Shown: positions 27,506 through 36,367 of the stretch, piece after piece
Numbering within the stretch: position 1 is the stretch's first letter
Layout of the letters: each line of letters opens with the position of its first letter
DNA from: Acidobacterium sp. S8
GTDB lineage: Bacteria; Acidobacteriota; Terriglobia; Terriglobales; Acidobacteriaceae
Direction: 5' to 3'
Assembly: GCF_009765985.1 (NCBI RefSeq)
Contig: NZ_LMUM01000037.1
Location: 425,433-489,432, forward strand
DNA length: 64,000 nucleotides
The notes under the pieces: model-generated
What the model was told of the DNA's origin: nothing
Database searches by the model: none
Seen by the model: the letters and a program-made list of their open reading frames with translations, nothing else
Made by a program: the position numbers and the translations under genes

Positions 27506-28549
27506 ATGGCAAACCAAATGACGGCGGCAGTGCTGTACGGGAAAGAAGACCTGCGAATTGAGCAGGTTCCGGTGCCGTCCGCCGGACCAGGTGAAATTGT
27601 TGTAAGCGTCGCCGCAGCGCTAACCTGTGGCACCGATCTAAAGGTCTACCGTCGCGGCTATCACGCGATCATGCTGAAGCCGCCTATTCTCTTTGGGCAT
27701 GAACTGGCTGGCATCGTGGTCGAAGTCGGTGCAGGCGTCACAAAGTTCCGCATAGGGGATCGGGTGGTCGCGTTGAATTCCGCGCCCTGTGATGCATGCT
27801 ATTACTGCAAACACAATCAGCAAAATCTCTGCGACGATCTGCTTTTTAATAACGGCGCGTACGCGGAGTACATCCGCATTCCGGCACGCATCGTTGAAAA
27901 AAACACTCTCCACGTTCCCGATCAAGTTCCGTTTGAACACGCGGCACTCACGGAACCACTCGCATGTGTGGTGCGTGGTCTTGAAGAAAGCAATGCTCAA
28001 GCTGGAGATACAGCGGTTGTCATTGGCGCAGGGCCAATCGGATTGATGTTCATTCATACCGCGCAACTGGCAGGCATGCGAGTGATCGCCGTGGTGAAGC
28101 GCGACGAGCAGGTTGAGGCCGCAAAAATCTTCGGCGCAGAAGAGGTAATACAGACGACCGTGGTCGACGATGTCACCGCCGCCGTTCGCAATCTCACACC
28201 CAACCAGCGTGGTGTAGATATCGCGATTGAAGCGGTTGCAACACCTGCAACATGGCAACAGGCGGTTGACATGGTGCGAAAGGGCGGCACCGTCAACTTC
28301 TTCGGAGGCTGCGCCGCAGGCACGAAAGTCGAGCTGGATACAAACCGGCTTCATTACAACGACATCACATTAAAGGCGAGTTTTCATCACACGCCGGCGA
28401 CTGCTCGCAAGGCATTCGAGCTGATTACACGCGGCCGGTTCAACTGCCGCGAATACATCACAGGCCGGGCACCGCTCTCGAGCGTGGATGAGGTTTTTCG
28501 AAAGCTGATGGATCGCTCGAACGACATCAAGACAGCAATCATTCCTTAA
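27506..28549 (+). CDS. zinc-dependent alcohol dehydrogenase, in hopanoid operon (second of two)
   Basis: Second medium-chain dehydrogenase, 347 residues, starting six bases after the first. Zinc motifs: TCGTDLKVYRRG with FGHELAGIVVEVG for the catalytic site, and PCDACYYCKHNQQNLC (C-x2-C-x2-C-x7-C) for the structural zinc. The cofactor strand is AVVIGAGPIGLMFIHTA. It is only distantly similar to its neighbour (different insertions around residues 110-130), so the pair may be two subunits or two steps rather than a recent duplication. The same context argues for a job in hopanoid synthesis. Confidence 0.88.
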   Translation: MANQMTAAVLYGKEDLRIEQVPVPSAGPGEIVVSVAAALTCGTDLKVYRRGYHAIMLKPPILFGHELAGIVVEVGAGVTKFRIGDRVVALNSAPCDACYYCKHNQQNLCDDLLFNNGAYAEYIRIPARIVEKNTLHVPDQVPFEHAALTEPLACVVRGLEESNAQAGDTAVVIGAGPIGLMFIHTAQLAGMRVIAVVKRDEQVEAAKIFGAEEVIQTTVVDDVTAAVRNLTPNQRGVDIAIEAVATPATWQQAVDMVRKGGTVNFFGGCAAGTKVELDTNRLHYNDITLKASFHHTPATARKAFELITRGRFNCREYITGRAPLSSVDEVFRKLMDRSNDIKTAIIP

Positions 28550-28560
28550 AACATGTGCGC

Positions 28561-28587
28561 CTCACACTTCGCATAGAGAAGTGTGGG
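28561..28587 (+). promoter_or_regulatory. hairpin over the hpnC ribosome-binding site
   Basis: CTCACACTTC (28561-28570) pairs with GAAGTGTGGG (28578-28587), ten pairs including one G-U, around a seven-base loop. The right arm covers the start of GGGAG at 28585-28589, the likely Shine-Dalgarno sequence for the hpnC ATG at 28599. It could lower hpnC translation or act as a processing/attenuation site between the dehydrogenase and squalene genes. Confidence 0.5.
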
Positions 28588-28598
28588 AGATAATCCTT

Positions 28599-29594
28599 AT
28601 GGCGCTCGTCGCCAGGGATCATCTTCAACAGAAACTCCGGGAACGAATGACTCCGAACACTGCACAGAACGAGCTGATCGAAAAAGGCTGGGCCGCGCTT
28701 CCGGCGGAATATCGCATTCCAGAGAAGCCTCCGACACTCGAAGAAGCGCGCGAATATTGCCAGCGGCTGTCCGAGACACACTACGAAAATTTTCACGTTG
28801 CGTCGTGGTTTCTTCCCAAACGCCTCCGTCCGCATTTCCACAGCATTTATGCGTATTGCCGTATTTCAGACGATCTCGGAGATGAGGTAGGGAACCGCGA
28901 GCAATCGCTGGCGCTCCTCGATCTATGGGGACAGGAACTCGACGCATGCTATCGCGGTGAAGCGCGGCATCCTGTGTTTGTAGCTCTGGCGGAAACTATT
29001 CGTGTCTGCGATATTCCCAAAGAACCGTTTGCCGATCTGCTGGTCGCTTTCCGTCAGGACCAGACCGTGACCCGCTTCGAGACAATGGATGACGTACTGA
29101 GCTATTGCAGGTATTCGGCAAATCCCGTTGGCCGCCTCGTGCTCTATGCCTGCGGCTACCGCGATGCAGCACGCTTTGCGCTTTCCGATTACACCTGCTC
29201 TGCCTTGCAATTGGCGAACTTCTGGCAGGATGTTACGGTCGATTACGAAAAGGACCGCATCTATTTTCCTTTGGCCGATATGCGCCGCTTCGGTGTTGAC
29301 GAAGCGATGATTGCCAGCCGCAGTTTTACGCCACAGTTTCGAGAGCTGATGCGCTATGAAGTGGAATACGCCCGCCAGATGTTCGCCCAGGGCATGCCGC
29401 TGATTGGAATGGTGGACCGCGATCTTGCTCTCGATCTTGATCTCTTCAGTCGGGGCGGTCTTGAGATTCTGAACGCTATCGAACAACAGGATTACAACGT
29501 GCTGCGGGCAAGACCTTCTATCTCCAAAGGTAGGAAAGTAGCTCTGCTGCTTCGTGCACTGAGCGGAAAATTTCTGGGCCGGAGCGCAGCGTGA
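28599..29594 (+). CDS. hpnC: squalene-pathway synthase HpnC (hydroxysqualene synthase)
   Basis: Trans-isoprenyl diphosphate synthase of the squalene/phytoene synthase superfamily, about 331 residues. In the HpnCDE route HpnC converts presqualene diphosphate to hydroxysqualene. The first aspartate-rich motif is YAYCRISDDLGDEVG and the second is LANFWQDVTVDYEKDRIYFP. The N-terminal pattern ETHYENFHVASWFLPKRLRP is typical of HpnC rather than HpnD. ATG at 28599 is preferred over the GTG at 28581 because GGGAG lies ten bases before it. The stop overlaps the hpnD GTG start. Confidence 0.93.
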   Translation: MALVARDHLQQKLRERMTPNTAQNELIEKGWAALPAEYRIPEKPPTLEEAREYCQRLSETHYENFHVASWFLPKRLRPHFHSIYAYCRISDDLGDEVGNREQSLALLDLWGQELDACYRGEARHPVFVALAETIRVCDIPKEPFADLLVAFRQDQTVTRFETMDDVLSYCRYSANPVGRLVLYACGYRDAARFALSDYTCSALQLANFWQDVTVDYEKDRIYFPLADMRRFGVDEAMIASRSFTPQFRELMRYEVEYARQMFAQGMPLIGMVDRDLALDLDLFSRGGLEILNAIEQQDYNVLRARPSISKGRKVALLLRALSGKFLGRSAA

Positions 29595-30538
29595 GTGTAA
29601 GTGTCGAAGAGGCGTATGCGGTCTGCCGACAGATCGCACGCCGGGAAGCTAAAAATTTCTACTATGCATTCGTCGCTCTTCCCAAGCCCAAGCGCGATGC
29701 CATCTGTGCGGTTTATGCTTTCATGCGGCACGCCGACGATTTGTCCGATGATGAGAACAAGTCGCGGCCAGAGCGTAGGACCGATCTCGATGTATGGCTC
29801 GCAGCCTGGCACGCCGCAGCGCAGGGAGGGGCAACTGAGGACCCCGTCTTTATCGCATTGCGTGACGCGCAATCGCGCTTTCACATCACAACAGATTTGC
29901 TCGATCAGTTAGTGCGGGGAACTGCGATGGATCTCCATACATCGCAAGACCGACTGAGCCCTGAAGGTGAAGACGCAGTTCCTCCGCTCAGGCTAGACAC
30001 GTATGCCACGTTCGATGATTTATATCGCTACTGCTATTACGTCGCATCGGTCGTAGGCTTAGTCTGCATTCGCATCTTTGAATACAGCGATGCGCGCGCG
30101 GAAAAACTGGCGGAAGAAACCGGGATTGCTTTTCAACTAACGAATATTCTGCGCGATGTTCGCGAGGATGCGGAGCGCGACCGCATCTATCTTCCGTTAG
30201 AAGATCTGGAGCGCTACGGCGTTCCTGCAAGTGAGATTCGGGAACTGAAAGGCGGCCGCAACCTGACGCTGAATCAGCGCGAGCTTCTGGAGTTCGAAGC
30301 GAATCGTGCCGAACACTATTACAAATCCAGCGAAGAACTACTGCCGCTGATCGCAGCAGATTCCCGACCCGCACTATGGGTTCTTGTCTCGATCTATCAC
30401 CGCCTGCTGCAACGCATCGAACGCAGGGACTTTGATGTCTTCAGCGAGAGAGTTTCTGTGTCCACTCTCACTAAGCTCGCGATTCTCGCGCGCGGCCTCA
30501 TGCGTATGGTGGCATATCGTTTGCGAGGCAGAGGCTGA
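29591..30538 (+). CDS. hpnD: presqualene diphosphate synthase HpnD
   Basis: Condenses two farnesyl diphosphates to presqualene diphosphate, the first step of the HpnCDE squalene route. The 315-residue protein begins with AKNFYYAFVALPKPKRDAIC, has the first acidic motif AFMRHADDLSDDE and the second FQLTNILRDVREDAERDRIY, all characteristic of squalene/phytoene synthases. It starts with GTG at 29591, overlapping the hpnC stop, so synthesis of the two is coupled. HpnE follows after three bases. Confidence 0.94.
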   Translation: MSVSVEEAYAVCRQIARREAKNFYYAFVALPKPKRDAICAVYAFMRHADDLSDDENKSRPERRTDLDVWLAAWHAAAQGGATEDPVFIALRDAQSRFHITTDLLDQLVRGTAMDLHTSQDRLSPEGEDAVPPLRLDTYATFDDLYRYCYYVASVVGLVCIRIFEYSDARAEKLAEETGIAFQLTNILRDVREDAERDRIYLPLEDLERYGVPASEIRELKGGRNLTLNQRELLEFEANRAEHYYKSSEELLPLIAADSRPALWVLVSIYHRLLQRIERRDFDVFSERVSVSTLTKLAILARGLMRMVAYRLRGRG

Positions 30539-30541
30539 TCG

Positions 30542-31957
30542 ATGCATGGACAAGGTCGCTCTATACAATCCGTCACCGTCGTAGGCGGGGGAGTTGCCGG
30601 CCTTGCAGCTGCATCGGCGCTGGCCGATTCCGGCTATAGAGTGCGTCTCGTTGAGCGCCGGCCCTACGTAGGCGGACGCGCTTCTTCCTATGAGCACCCC
30701 GGGACGAGCGAGATCATCGACAACTGCCAGCACCTTTTATTTGGCTGCTGCACAAATCTTCTTGATCTCTACGGACGCATTGGGGCGCTGGACAAGCTAC
30801 GCTGGTTCGACGAGATTACGATGATCGAACCGGGCGGACGCCAAAGCGTACTGCGTCCCTCGGCGCTGCCAGCTCCGTTGCATGCCAGTGCTGCATTTCT
30901 GGGCGCACACGCTTTCTCGCGGGCTGACAAGCTGGCGATAGCGCGCGGACTCTCATCATTCATTTCTGGAATTCCGAACGATACGGAAGAAGACTTTGCG
31001 CATTGGCTAAAGCGGCACAAGCAGACCCCGGGAGCCATCAAGCGTTTCTGGGAGCCGGTGCTCTATGCAGCGCTGAATGAAGAACTGGATAAAACGTCGG
31101 TACATTATGCCGCAAAGGTCTGCCGCGAATTATTTCTCAGCTCGCCTGAGGCCGGACGTATGGCGATTCCGTCCGTTCCATTAAGCGATCTCTATGGCCA
31201 TGCTTTGCAATCACTCAAGGCGCGCGGCGCGGAGATCAACCTGAGGTCCGGCGCGTCGCAGGTCGAATGGGATGCACAGCTCGATCAGTGGATCGTTATA
31301 ACGGAGAACGACCGTTTCACCAGCGATGCTGTGATTTTTGCTCTGCCATTTGAAGCAATGGCGAAGTTGTTGTCCTCGCTTCCTGATGCTCCGGGCAAGC
31401 AGGCTCTTGCCTCGCAGGTGAGCCAATTCAGCCATGCGCCCATTGCTGCGGTGCATCTCTGGTTCGATAGGGAAATCACAGAACTCGAACACGCTTCCAT
31501 GCTGGATACGACGATCCAGTGGCTATTCAATAAGTCAAAGCTGCAACCTCAACGGCACGGGCAGCAGGGACAATATCTGGAACTGGTCATCAGCGTCTTA
31601 CGCTCGGTCATCCCTATGCAGCGTCAGGAACTGATCGATTTGGCAATGCGGGAGCTGGCCCTCTTTTTTCCTATTGTTCACGAAGCCAGATTGCTCAAAG
31701 CCGCTGTCACGAAAGAAGTCCGTGCCACTTTCTCTATTCGCCCGCAGCTCGACAAGATTCGCCCCGCTGCACAGAGCCCGTGGCCATGCATTTTCCTCGC
31801 CGGCGACTGGACCGCTACTGGCTGGCCTGCAACCATGGAGGGCGCGGCACGCAGCGGTTATCTCGCAGCTGAAGCGCTTAGTAAAGTTGCCGGGGACGAA
31901 GAGAAATTTCTTCGACCCGATCTGCCTCCATCGGGCCTGATGCGTCTATTCAAATGA
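30542..31957 (+). CDS. hpnE: hydroxysqualene dehydroxylase HpnE
   Basis: FAD-dependent amine-oxidase-like enzyme, 471 residues, that reduces hydroxysqualene to squalene, the last step before cyclisation to hopene. The dinucleotide-binding motif VTVVGGGVAGLAAASALA lies near the N-terminus, followed by VERRPYVGGRASSY and NCQHLLFGCCTNLLDLYGRI, typical of HpnE. The C-terminal FAD site reads FLAGDWTATGWPATMEGAAR. It completes the squalene module hpnC-D-E. The squalene-hopene cyclase gene is not in this window. Confidence 0.94.
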   Translation: MHGQGRSIQSVTVVGGGVAGLAAASALADSGYRVRLVERRPYVGGRASSYEHPGTSEIIDNCQHLLFGCCTNLLDLYGRIGALDKLRWFDEITMIEPGGRQSVLRPSALPAPLHASAAFLGAHAFSRADKLAIARGLSSFISGIPNDTEEDFAHWLKRHKQTPGAIKRFWEPVLYAALNEELDKTSVHYAAKVCRELFLSSPEAGRMAIPSVPLSDLYGHALQSLKARGAEINLRSGASQVEWDAQLDQWIVITENDRFTSDAVIFALPFEAMAKLLSSLPDAPGKQALASQVSQFSHAPIAAVHLWFDREITELEHASMLDTTIQWLFNKSKLQPQRHGQQGQYLELVISVLRSVIPMQRQELIDLAMRELALFFPIVHEARLLKAAVTKEVRATFSIRPQLDKIRPAAQSPWPCIFLAGDWTATGWPATMEGAARSGYLAAEALSKVAGDEEKFLRPDLPPSGLMRLFK

Positions 31958-32022
31958 TTTCCACGGCCATATAAACCTTTGCCGCGCTGAAACATCTAAG
32001 GCTTGTAGTATCTGAGGTGATG

Positions 32023-33849
32023 ATGGCTGCGCAGCCGATTGAAAATTACGGGATCATTGGAAACATGCGTTCCGCCGCGTTGGTCAGCATGGAAGGCTCT
32101 ATCGACTACTTCTGCTTCCCGAATTTTGACTCACCTACAGTATTTGCAAACCTGCTCCACGGCGATAAAGGCGGCATGTTCTGCATCCAGGCGGAACTGA
32201 GCAATCGTCGCACCAAGCAGCTGTATCTGCCCGAGACCAACATTCTTCTCACGCGCCTTCTCTCAGATTTCGGCGTAGCTGAAATCACAGATTTCATGCC
32301 GATCCTCGCCGGAAAGAAGGGAGAAATTTATGCGCATCAGATTATTCGTACTGTCAGCGTGATTAAGGGTGAGGTGGAGTTCAAGCTGCGTTGCGAGCCG
32401 CGCTTCAACTATGCGCGTAGCGGTCACTCGGCTCACTTGGAAGAGAGTCGAGTGCATTTTGAACCTGATTGCCCAACATGCCCGAAGATGGCACTGCATG
32501 CCACCGTTCCGCTGAATCTGGAAGGGGGCGATGCAATCGCGGTATTTACGCTCAAGGCAGGAGAGACGGCGACATTTACCTTTGGCGAATCTGCGCCCGA
32601 GGTCAAGATTTTAGATCCTGAGGTAATCGAAAATCACTTTAACCAGACGGCCCGTTACTGGCGAGAGTGGATTGCCCGTTCAAATTATTCAGGACGCTGG
32701 CGCGAGATGGTCAATCGTTCAGCGCTCGTGTTGAAGCTGCTCTGCAGCCAGGAATATGGCTCTCTCATCGCCGCTCCCACATTCGGAGTGCCCGAAAGAA
32801 TTGGTGGCGAGCGCAACTGGGATTACCGATATACGTGGCTTCGCGATTCGGCTTTCAGCCTCTATGCCTTTATGCGTCTCGGCTTCACCGAAGAGGCGCG
32901 GGCATTTACGTTGTGGCTGCGCGATCGTCTTCACGACGATGCCGAGCATGGTCCGCTGCAGGTGATGTATCGCATCAACGGCGATCAGGAACTGGAAGAG
33001 GAGATACTGGAAAACTTCCAGGGTTATGAGAATTCTCGTCCGGTACGAATTGGAAATGCAGCTTCAGAACAGTTGCAGCTCGATATCTATGGCGAACTTA
33101 TGGACGCCATATATCTCTCCAATAAGTACGGTGATGCTATTTCACACGATGATTGGGCAGGAGTTCGCCGCATTCTGGATTGGCTTAGCAAAAACTGGGA
33201 TCGGCCAGATGAAGGAATCTGGGAGGTACGCGGCGGACGCCGAAAATTTCTTCACTCGCGCCTGATGTGCTGGGTCGCTTTCGACCGCGCCATTCGCATG
33301 GGGCGCAAACGTTCCCTCCCCGGACCGCTGGCGGAATGGCTGCAAATCCGCGATGCGATCACGGAAGATATCTTTACCAATTACTGGGATGACTCCCAGA
33401 AAGCATTTGTTCAGTATGAAGGGTCGAATTGCCTTGATGCTTCAGTTCTGCTTATGCCGTTGATGCGCTTCATCAGCCCTGTCGATCCTCGCTGGCTTTC
33501 CACGATGGATGCGATTGAACGGACGCTGACGGAAGATAGTCTCGTTTATCGTTACGACACTCGAGAGAATTCTGTCGATGGATTACGAGGCGATGAAGGC
33601 AGCTTCACTGCCTGCTCGTTCTGGTTTATTGAATCGCTGGCCCGCTCGCATCAGGTCGAAAAGGCGCGACTACTCTTCGATAAAATGCTCGGGTACGCGA
33701 ATCATCTCGGACTCTATTCGGAGGAGCTTGGCAGCAGCGGGCAGCACCTCGGAAACTTTCCCCAGGCCTTTACCCATCTTGCGCTCATCAGCGCAGCAAC
33801 ATACCTAGATCGTGTTCTCAGCGGAAAAAACGGATCAACCTGGCATTAG
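32023..33849 (+). CDS. glycoside hydrolase family 15 protein (glucoamylase/trehalase-like)
   Basis: About 608 residues, no signal peptide, so cytoplasmic. The N-terminal beta-sandwich begins IENYGIIGNMRSAALVSMEG and the (alpha/alpha)6 barrel carries ERNWDYRYTWLRDSAFSLYA, the catalytic general-acid region PDEGIWEVRGGRRKFLHSR, and LRGDEGSFTACSFWFIESLA. This is the GH15 subgroup found in many bacteria and archaea and including trehalases and glucoamylases; the exact alpha-glucoside is unknown. Three start codons (GTG, ATG, ATG at 32017-32025) are possible; the last has the best spacing from GAGG. It follows hpnE by about 65 bp and may be in the same transcript, although a link to hopanoids is not established. 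Confidence 0.92.
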   Translation: MAAQPIENYGIIGNMRSAALVSMEGSIDYFCFPNFDSPTVFANLLHGDKGGMFCIQAELSNRRTKQLYLPETNILLTRLLSDFGVAEITDFMPILAGKKGEIYAHQIIRTVSVIKGEVEFKLRCEPRFNYARSGHSAHLEESRVHFEPDCPTCPKMALHATVPLNLEGGDAIAVFTLKAGETATFTFGESAPEVKILDPEVIENHFNQTARYWREWIARSNYSGRWREMVNRSALVLKLLCSQEYGSLIAAPTFGVPERIGGERNWDYRYTWLRDSAFSLYAFMRLGFTEEARAFTLWLRDRLHDDAEHGPLQVMYRINGDQELEEEILENFQGYENSRPVRIGNAASEQLQLDIYGELMDAIYLSNKYGDAISHDDWAGVRRILDWLSKNWDRPDEGIWEVRGGRRKFLHSRLMCWVAFDRAIRMGRKRSLPGPLAEWLQIRDAITEDIFTNYWDDSQKAFVQYEGSNCLDASVLLMPLMRFISPVDPRWLSTMDAIERTLTEDSLVYRYDTRENSVDGLRGDEGSFTACSFWFIESLARSHQVEKARLLFDKMLGYANHLGLYSEELGSSGQHLGNFPQAFTHLALISAATYLDRVLSGKNGSTWH

Positions 33850-33857
33850 AACCGCAT

Positions 33858-34253
33858 TCAGCGCGCGAGCAGAGCAACGCCGAAACAAACACAAAGCGCT
33901 GCGAGCCAGCGTCGGCGATCTACGTTCTCTTTAAGAAAAACCTTACCGGCAATCGTATTTGTCACCACGGTTAAGGAAGCCGACGCAGGGGCGACAAGGC
34001 TGAGATCCGCATGGCTCAAGGCAAAGAGCAGCGAAAAAAAGCTGACAGCCATGGCCGCCACTCCGCAAAAGAATCGAGTGTTGGTGATAACGGCCTTGAT
34101 AGCTCCAAGCAGTCCGGCATGCGCCTTGATGTCGTCGAGATCGCCAATCTGTCGCATGGCCGAAGCAATCATCACATCGCCGATGGTTGCCGCTGCAACG
34201 ATGCATGCAATCATGGCAGCGTTTGTCAATCCGGAATGATGCAGTTCATTCAT
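33858..34253 (-). CDS. short EamA/DMT-family membrane protein (second of a pair)
   Basis: A 131-residue protein with four hydrophobic helices, half the size of a classical EamA transporter and similar in size to SMR or ArnE/ArnF subunits. The segment LFALSHADLSLVAPASASLTVVTNTIAG matches the EamA signature (read as LFALSHADLSLVAPASASL). Its ATG lies one base after the stop of the other short EamA gene, which implies coupled translation and a heterodimer. Convergent with the GH15 gene (eight-base gap). Likely a lipid or metabolite transporter or flippase; the substrate is inferred only from context. Confidence 0.75.
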   Translation of the reverse strand: MNELHHSGLTNAAMIACIVAAATIGDVMIASAMRQIGDLDDIKAHAGLLGAIKAVITNTRFFCGVAAMAVSFFSLLFALSHADLSLVAPASASLTVVTNTIAGKVFLKENVDRRRWLAALCVCFGVALLAR

Positions 34254-34254
34254 G

Positions 34255-34689
34255 TCAGTACACTTCCTCTACATCTCGTGCGGGAAGAGGCTTCTCATGC
34301 TCGGTATAAGAGGGGCCCTGCGTGACAAATCCAACTGCTGCGGTAATGAGAAAGATGCCCGCCCAGCGCGACAGAGAAATATCTTCATGTCGCCAAAATC
34401 GAGCAAGGAGCGCTACGACAACATTGCCTAAAGAGGTAGCAGGCAGGACAAAGGTAAGGTCCGCCCATGATAGTGCGGTGAGATAGGAGGCGAAGAAACC
34501 GATCAGCATCACTATCCCGGCAAGAACCCACGGTGTGCTGACCGCATGAAACAATGTCGTGATATGAGTCAGCGAGACGGGACCGATACTCTTCATTCCA
34601 ACATCGAGGAACGTATCGCCGAGCGGCGCTGCGACTGAAACAAATGCCAGCACCAGATAGCGCCGAAATGTCATGGTGCTTCGCGTCAT
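34255..34689 (-). CDS. short EamA/DMT-family membrane protein (first of a pair)
   Basis: A 144-residue protein with four hydrophobic helices, including WVLAGIVMLIGFFASYLTAL and the EamA signature ALSWADLTFVLPATSLGNVV. The tail (TEHEKPLPARDVEEVY) is charged and presumably cytoplasmic. It sits 55 bp downstream of hpnJ on the same strand and one base before the next EamA gene. The three genes are probably one transcript, suggesting a role with the modified hopanoid or a lipid-linked intermediate. No experimental basis for the substrate. Confidence 0.75.
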   Translation of the reverse strand: MTRSTMTFRRYLVLAFVSVAAPLGDTFLDVGMKSIGPVSLTHITTLFHAVSTPWVLAGIVMLIGFFASYLTALSWADLTFVLPATSLGNVVVALLARFWRHEDISLSRWAGIFLITAAVGFVTQGPSYTEHEKPLPARDVEEVY

Positions 34690-34744
34690 AGAAGAGAAAG
34701 CGGCCAGCGCATGGCTGGCCGATTGTACGGATACAACGTTACAG

Positions 34745-36223
34745 CTAGACCTCTGCGCTTACGGTGTTTACCGGCTCATTCGCTTTCTGCTGCTTCTTCT
34801 GTTTTACGAGCTTATTACGCTGTGACCGCAGCTTCAGGAACGATTTCGCCTCTTGATACAGGCGCGGCACGTCGCGGTTCACAATTGCCTTGCTCACTAC
34901 ACGCCATGCAGCCTTGGGGCGGAAGTAATATTCGTCGTAGAAGCGGTGCACCATCTCCAGGACGTACTCGGTCGGCAGGCCCGGATACTCGATATGCGCA
35001 AGTTGGTGGCCCTCGTCATCGACCATGGCGCCGTTGTTGATGATGAAGCCATTCTCCCTGGCGTAGTCGTAAAACTCTGTGCCCGGATAGGCATGGGCGA
35101 TCGAAACCTGGATCGTTTCTACGTCAAGGCTCTTGGCAAAGTTGATGGTGTTGCGAATTGATTCCTTTGTCTCACCCGGAAGTCCGAGGATGAAGTCGCC
35201 GTGAATCGTCAGGCCCAGGTCGTGGCAGTCGCGCGTAAAGTCACGCGCACGCTCGACCGTTGCGCCCTTCTTGATGTTTTTCAGAATCTGCGGATCGCCC
35301 GACTCGAAGCCCACGATCAACAAACGGCAGCCGGCCTCGCGCATGGCCTTCAGCGTTTCGCGGTCAGTGGTAACGCGCGATGTGCAGGACCATGTCAGAC
35401 CGAGCGGCTTCAGCTTTGCGCAAAGCTCGATCGTACGGGCCTTCTGAATGTTGAAGGTATCGTCATCGAAGAAGAATTCCTTGACGTGCGGGAAGAGCTC
35501 CTTCGCGTGCGCCATCTCGGCGGCAACGTCATCGGTCGAGCGCTTGCGCCAGGCATGACCTGAGAGCGTCTGCGGCCACAGGCAGAAAGTGCATTGCGCC
35601 GGGCAGCCGCGCGTCGAATAAAGCGAAACATAAGGATGCAACAGGAAGGGGACGTTGTACTTAGTCACGTCCATATCGCGTGCATAAATATCGGTGACCC
35701 ACGGCATTGCGTCGAGATTTTCTACCTGCGGGCGATCGGGATTATGCACGACCTTGCCGTCCTTACGGTAGCTGATTCCGAGAATCTCATCGAGCGGCTT
35801 GCCGTTGGCGTACTCCACGACCGAGAAATCAAATTCGCGGCGGCAGACAAAGTCCATCACTTCGCACTCATTCAGAGCGCGATCAGGGGACGTCGTGACC
35901 GGTGGTCCTACGAAGGCGATACGGATCGAAGGATTGGCACGCTTGATGGCTTCGGCCAGTTTCTGGTCGCCCGTCCAACCTGGAGTGCTTGTAAAGAGCA
36001 CGAGAAACTCGTAGCCCTTGGCAATCTCAATTGTCTCCTGCGCGGAGATGTGATGCGGCGGTGCATCGAGAAGGCGCGAGCCTTCGAGCATCCCAGCCGG
36101 GTAGGCGAGCCACACTGGGTACCAGTAGGACTCAATCTCACGCGTGGCTGGCCAGCGCGAGCTGGCGCCACCATCGAAATTCTCAAACGAGGGCGGGTTA
36201 AGAAACAGTGTTTTCAGTGGCAT
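34745..36223 (-). CDS. hpnJ: hopanoid-associated B12-binding radical SAM protein HpnJ
   Basis: About 492 residues. The opening LFLNPPSFENFDGG and YWYPVWLAYPAGMLEGSRL is typical of HpnJ. A cobalamin-binding-like domain precedes the radical-SAM motif CPAQCTFCLWPQ (Cys-x3-Cys-x2-Cys), which binds a 4Fe-4S cluster. FFFDDDTFNIQ and ILGLPGETKESI follow. HpnJ has been linked to formation of the cyclitol-ether head group of composite hopanoids by ring contraction of a sugar. It faces the plus-strand hpn operon across the GH15 and EamA genes. The C-terminal tail is Lys/Gln rich. Confidence 0.92.
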   Translation of the reverse strand: MPLKTLFLNPPSFENFDGGASSRWPATREIESYWYPVWLAYPAGMLEGSRLLDAPPHHISAQETIEIAKGYEFLVLFTSTPGWTGDQKLAEAIKRANPSIRIAFVGPPVTTSPDRALNECEVMDFVCRREFDFSVVEYANGKPLDEILGISYRKDGKVVHNPDRPQVENLDAMPWVTDIYARDMDVTKYNVPFLLHPYVSLYSTRGCPAQCTFCLWPQTLSGHAWRKRSTDDVAAEMAHAKELFPHVKEFFFDDDTFNIQKARTIELCAKLKPLGLTWSCTSRVTTDRETLKAMREAGCRLLIVGFESGDPQILKNIKKGATVERARDFTRDCHDLGLTIHGDFILGLPGETKESIRNTINFAKSLDVETIQVSIAHAYPGTEFYDYARENGFIINNGAMVDDEGHQLAHIEYPGLPTEYVLEMVHRFYDEYYFRPKAAWRVVSKAIVNRDVPRLYQEAKSFLKLRSQRNKLVKQKKQQKANEPVNTVSAEV

Positions 36224-36367
36224 GGCGTATTACCTAAGTGTAACATCCGGAGCGGGTTTACTGGCTTATAGAGGTGCCATTCGGGATACCGGAAAGGTAC
36301 TCCTATCGGCATATCACTATCAGTAACATGCACTTACGAAGATCATTCGAAACAAACGAAGTGTGGA

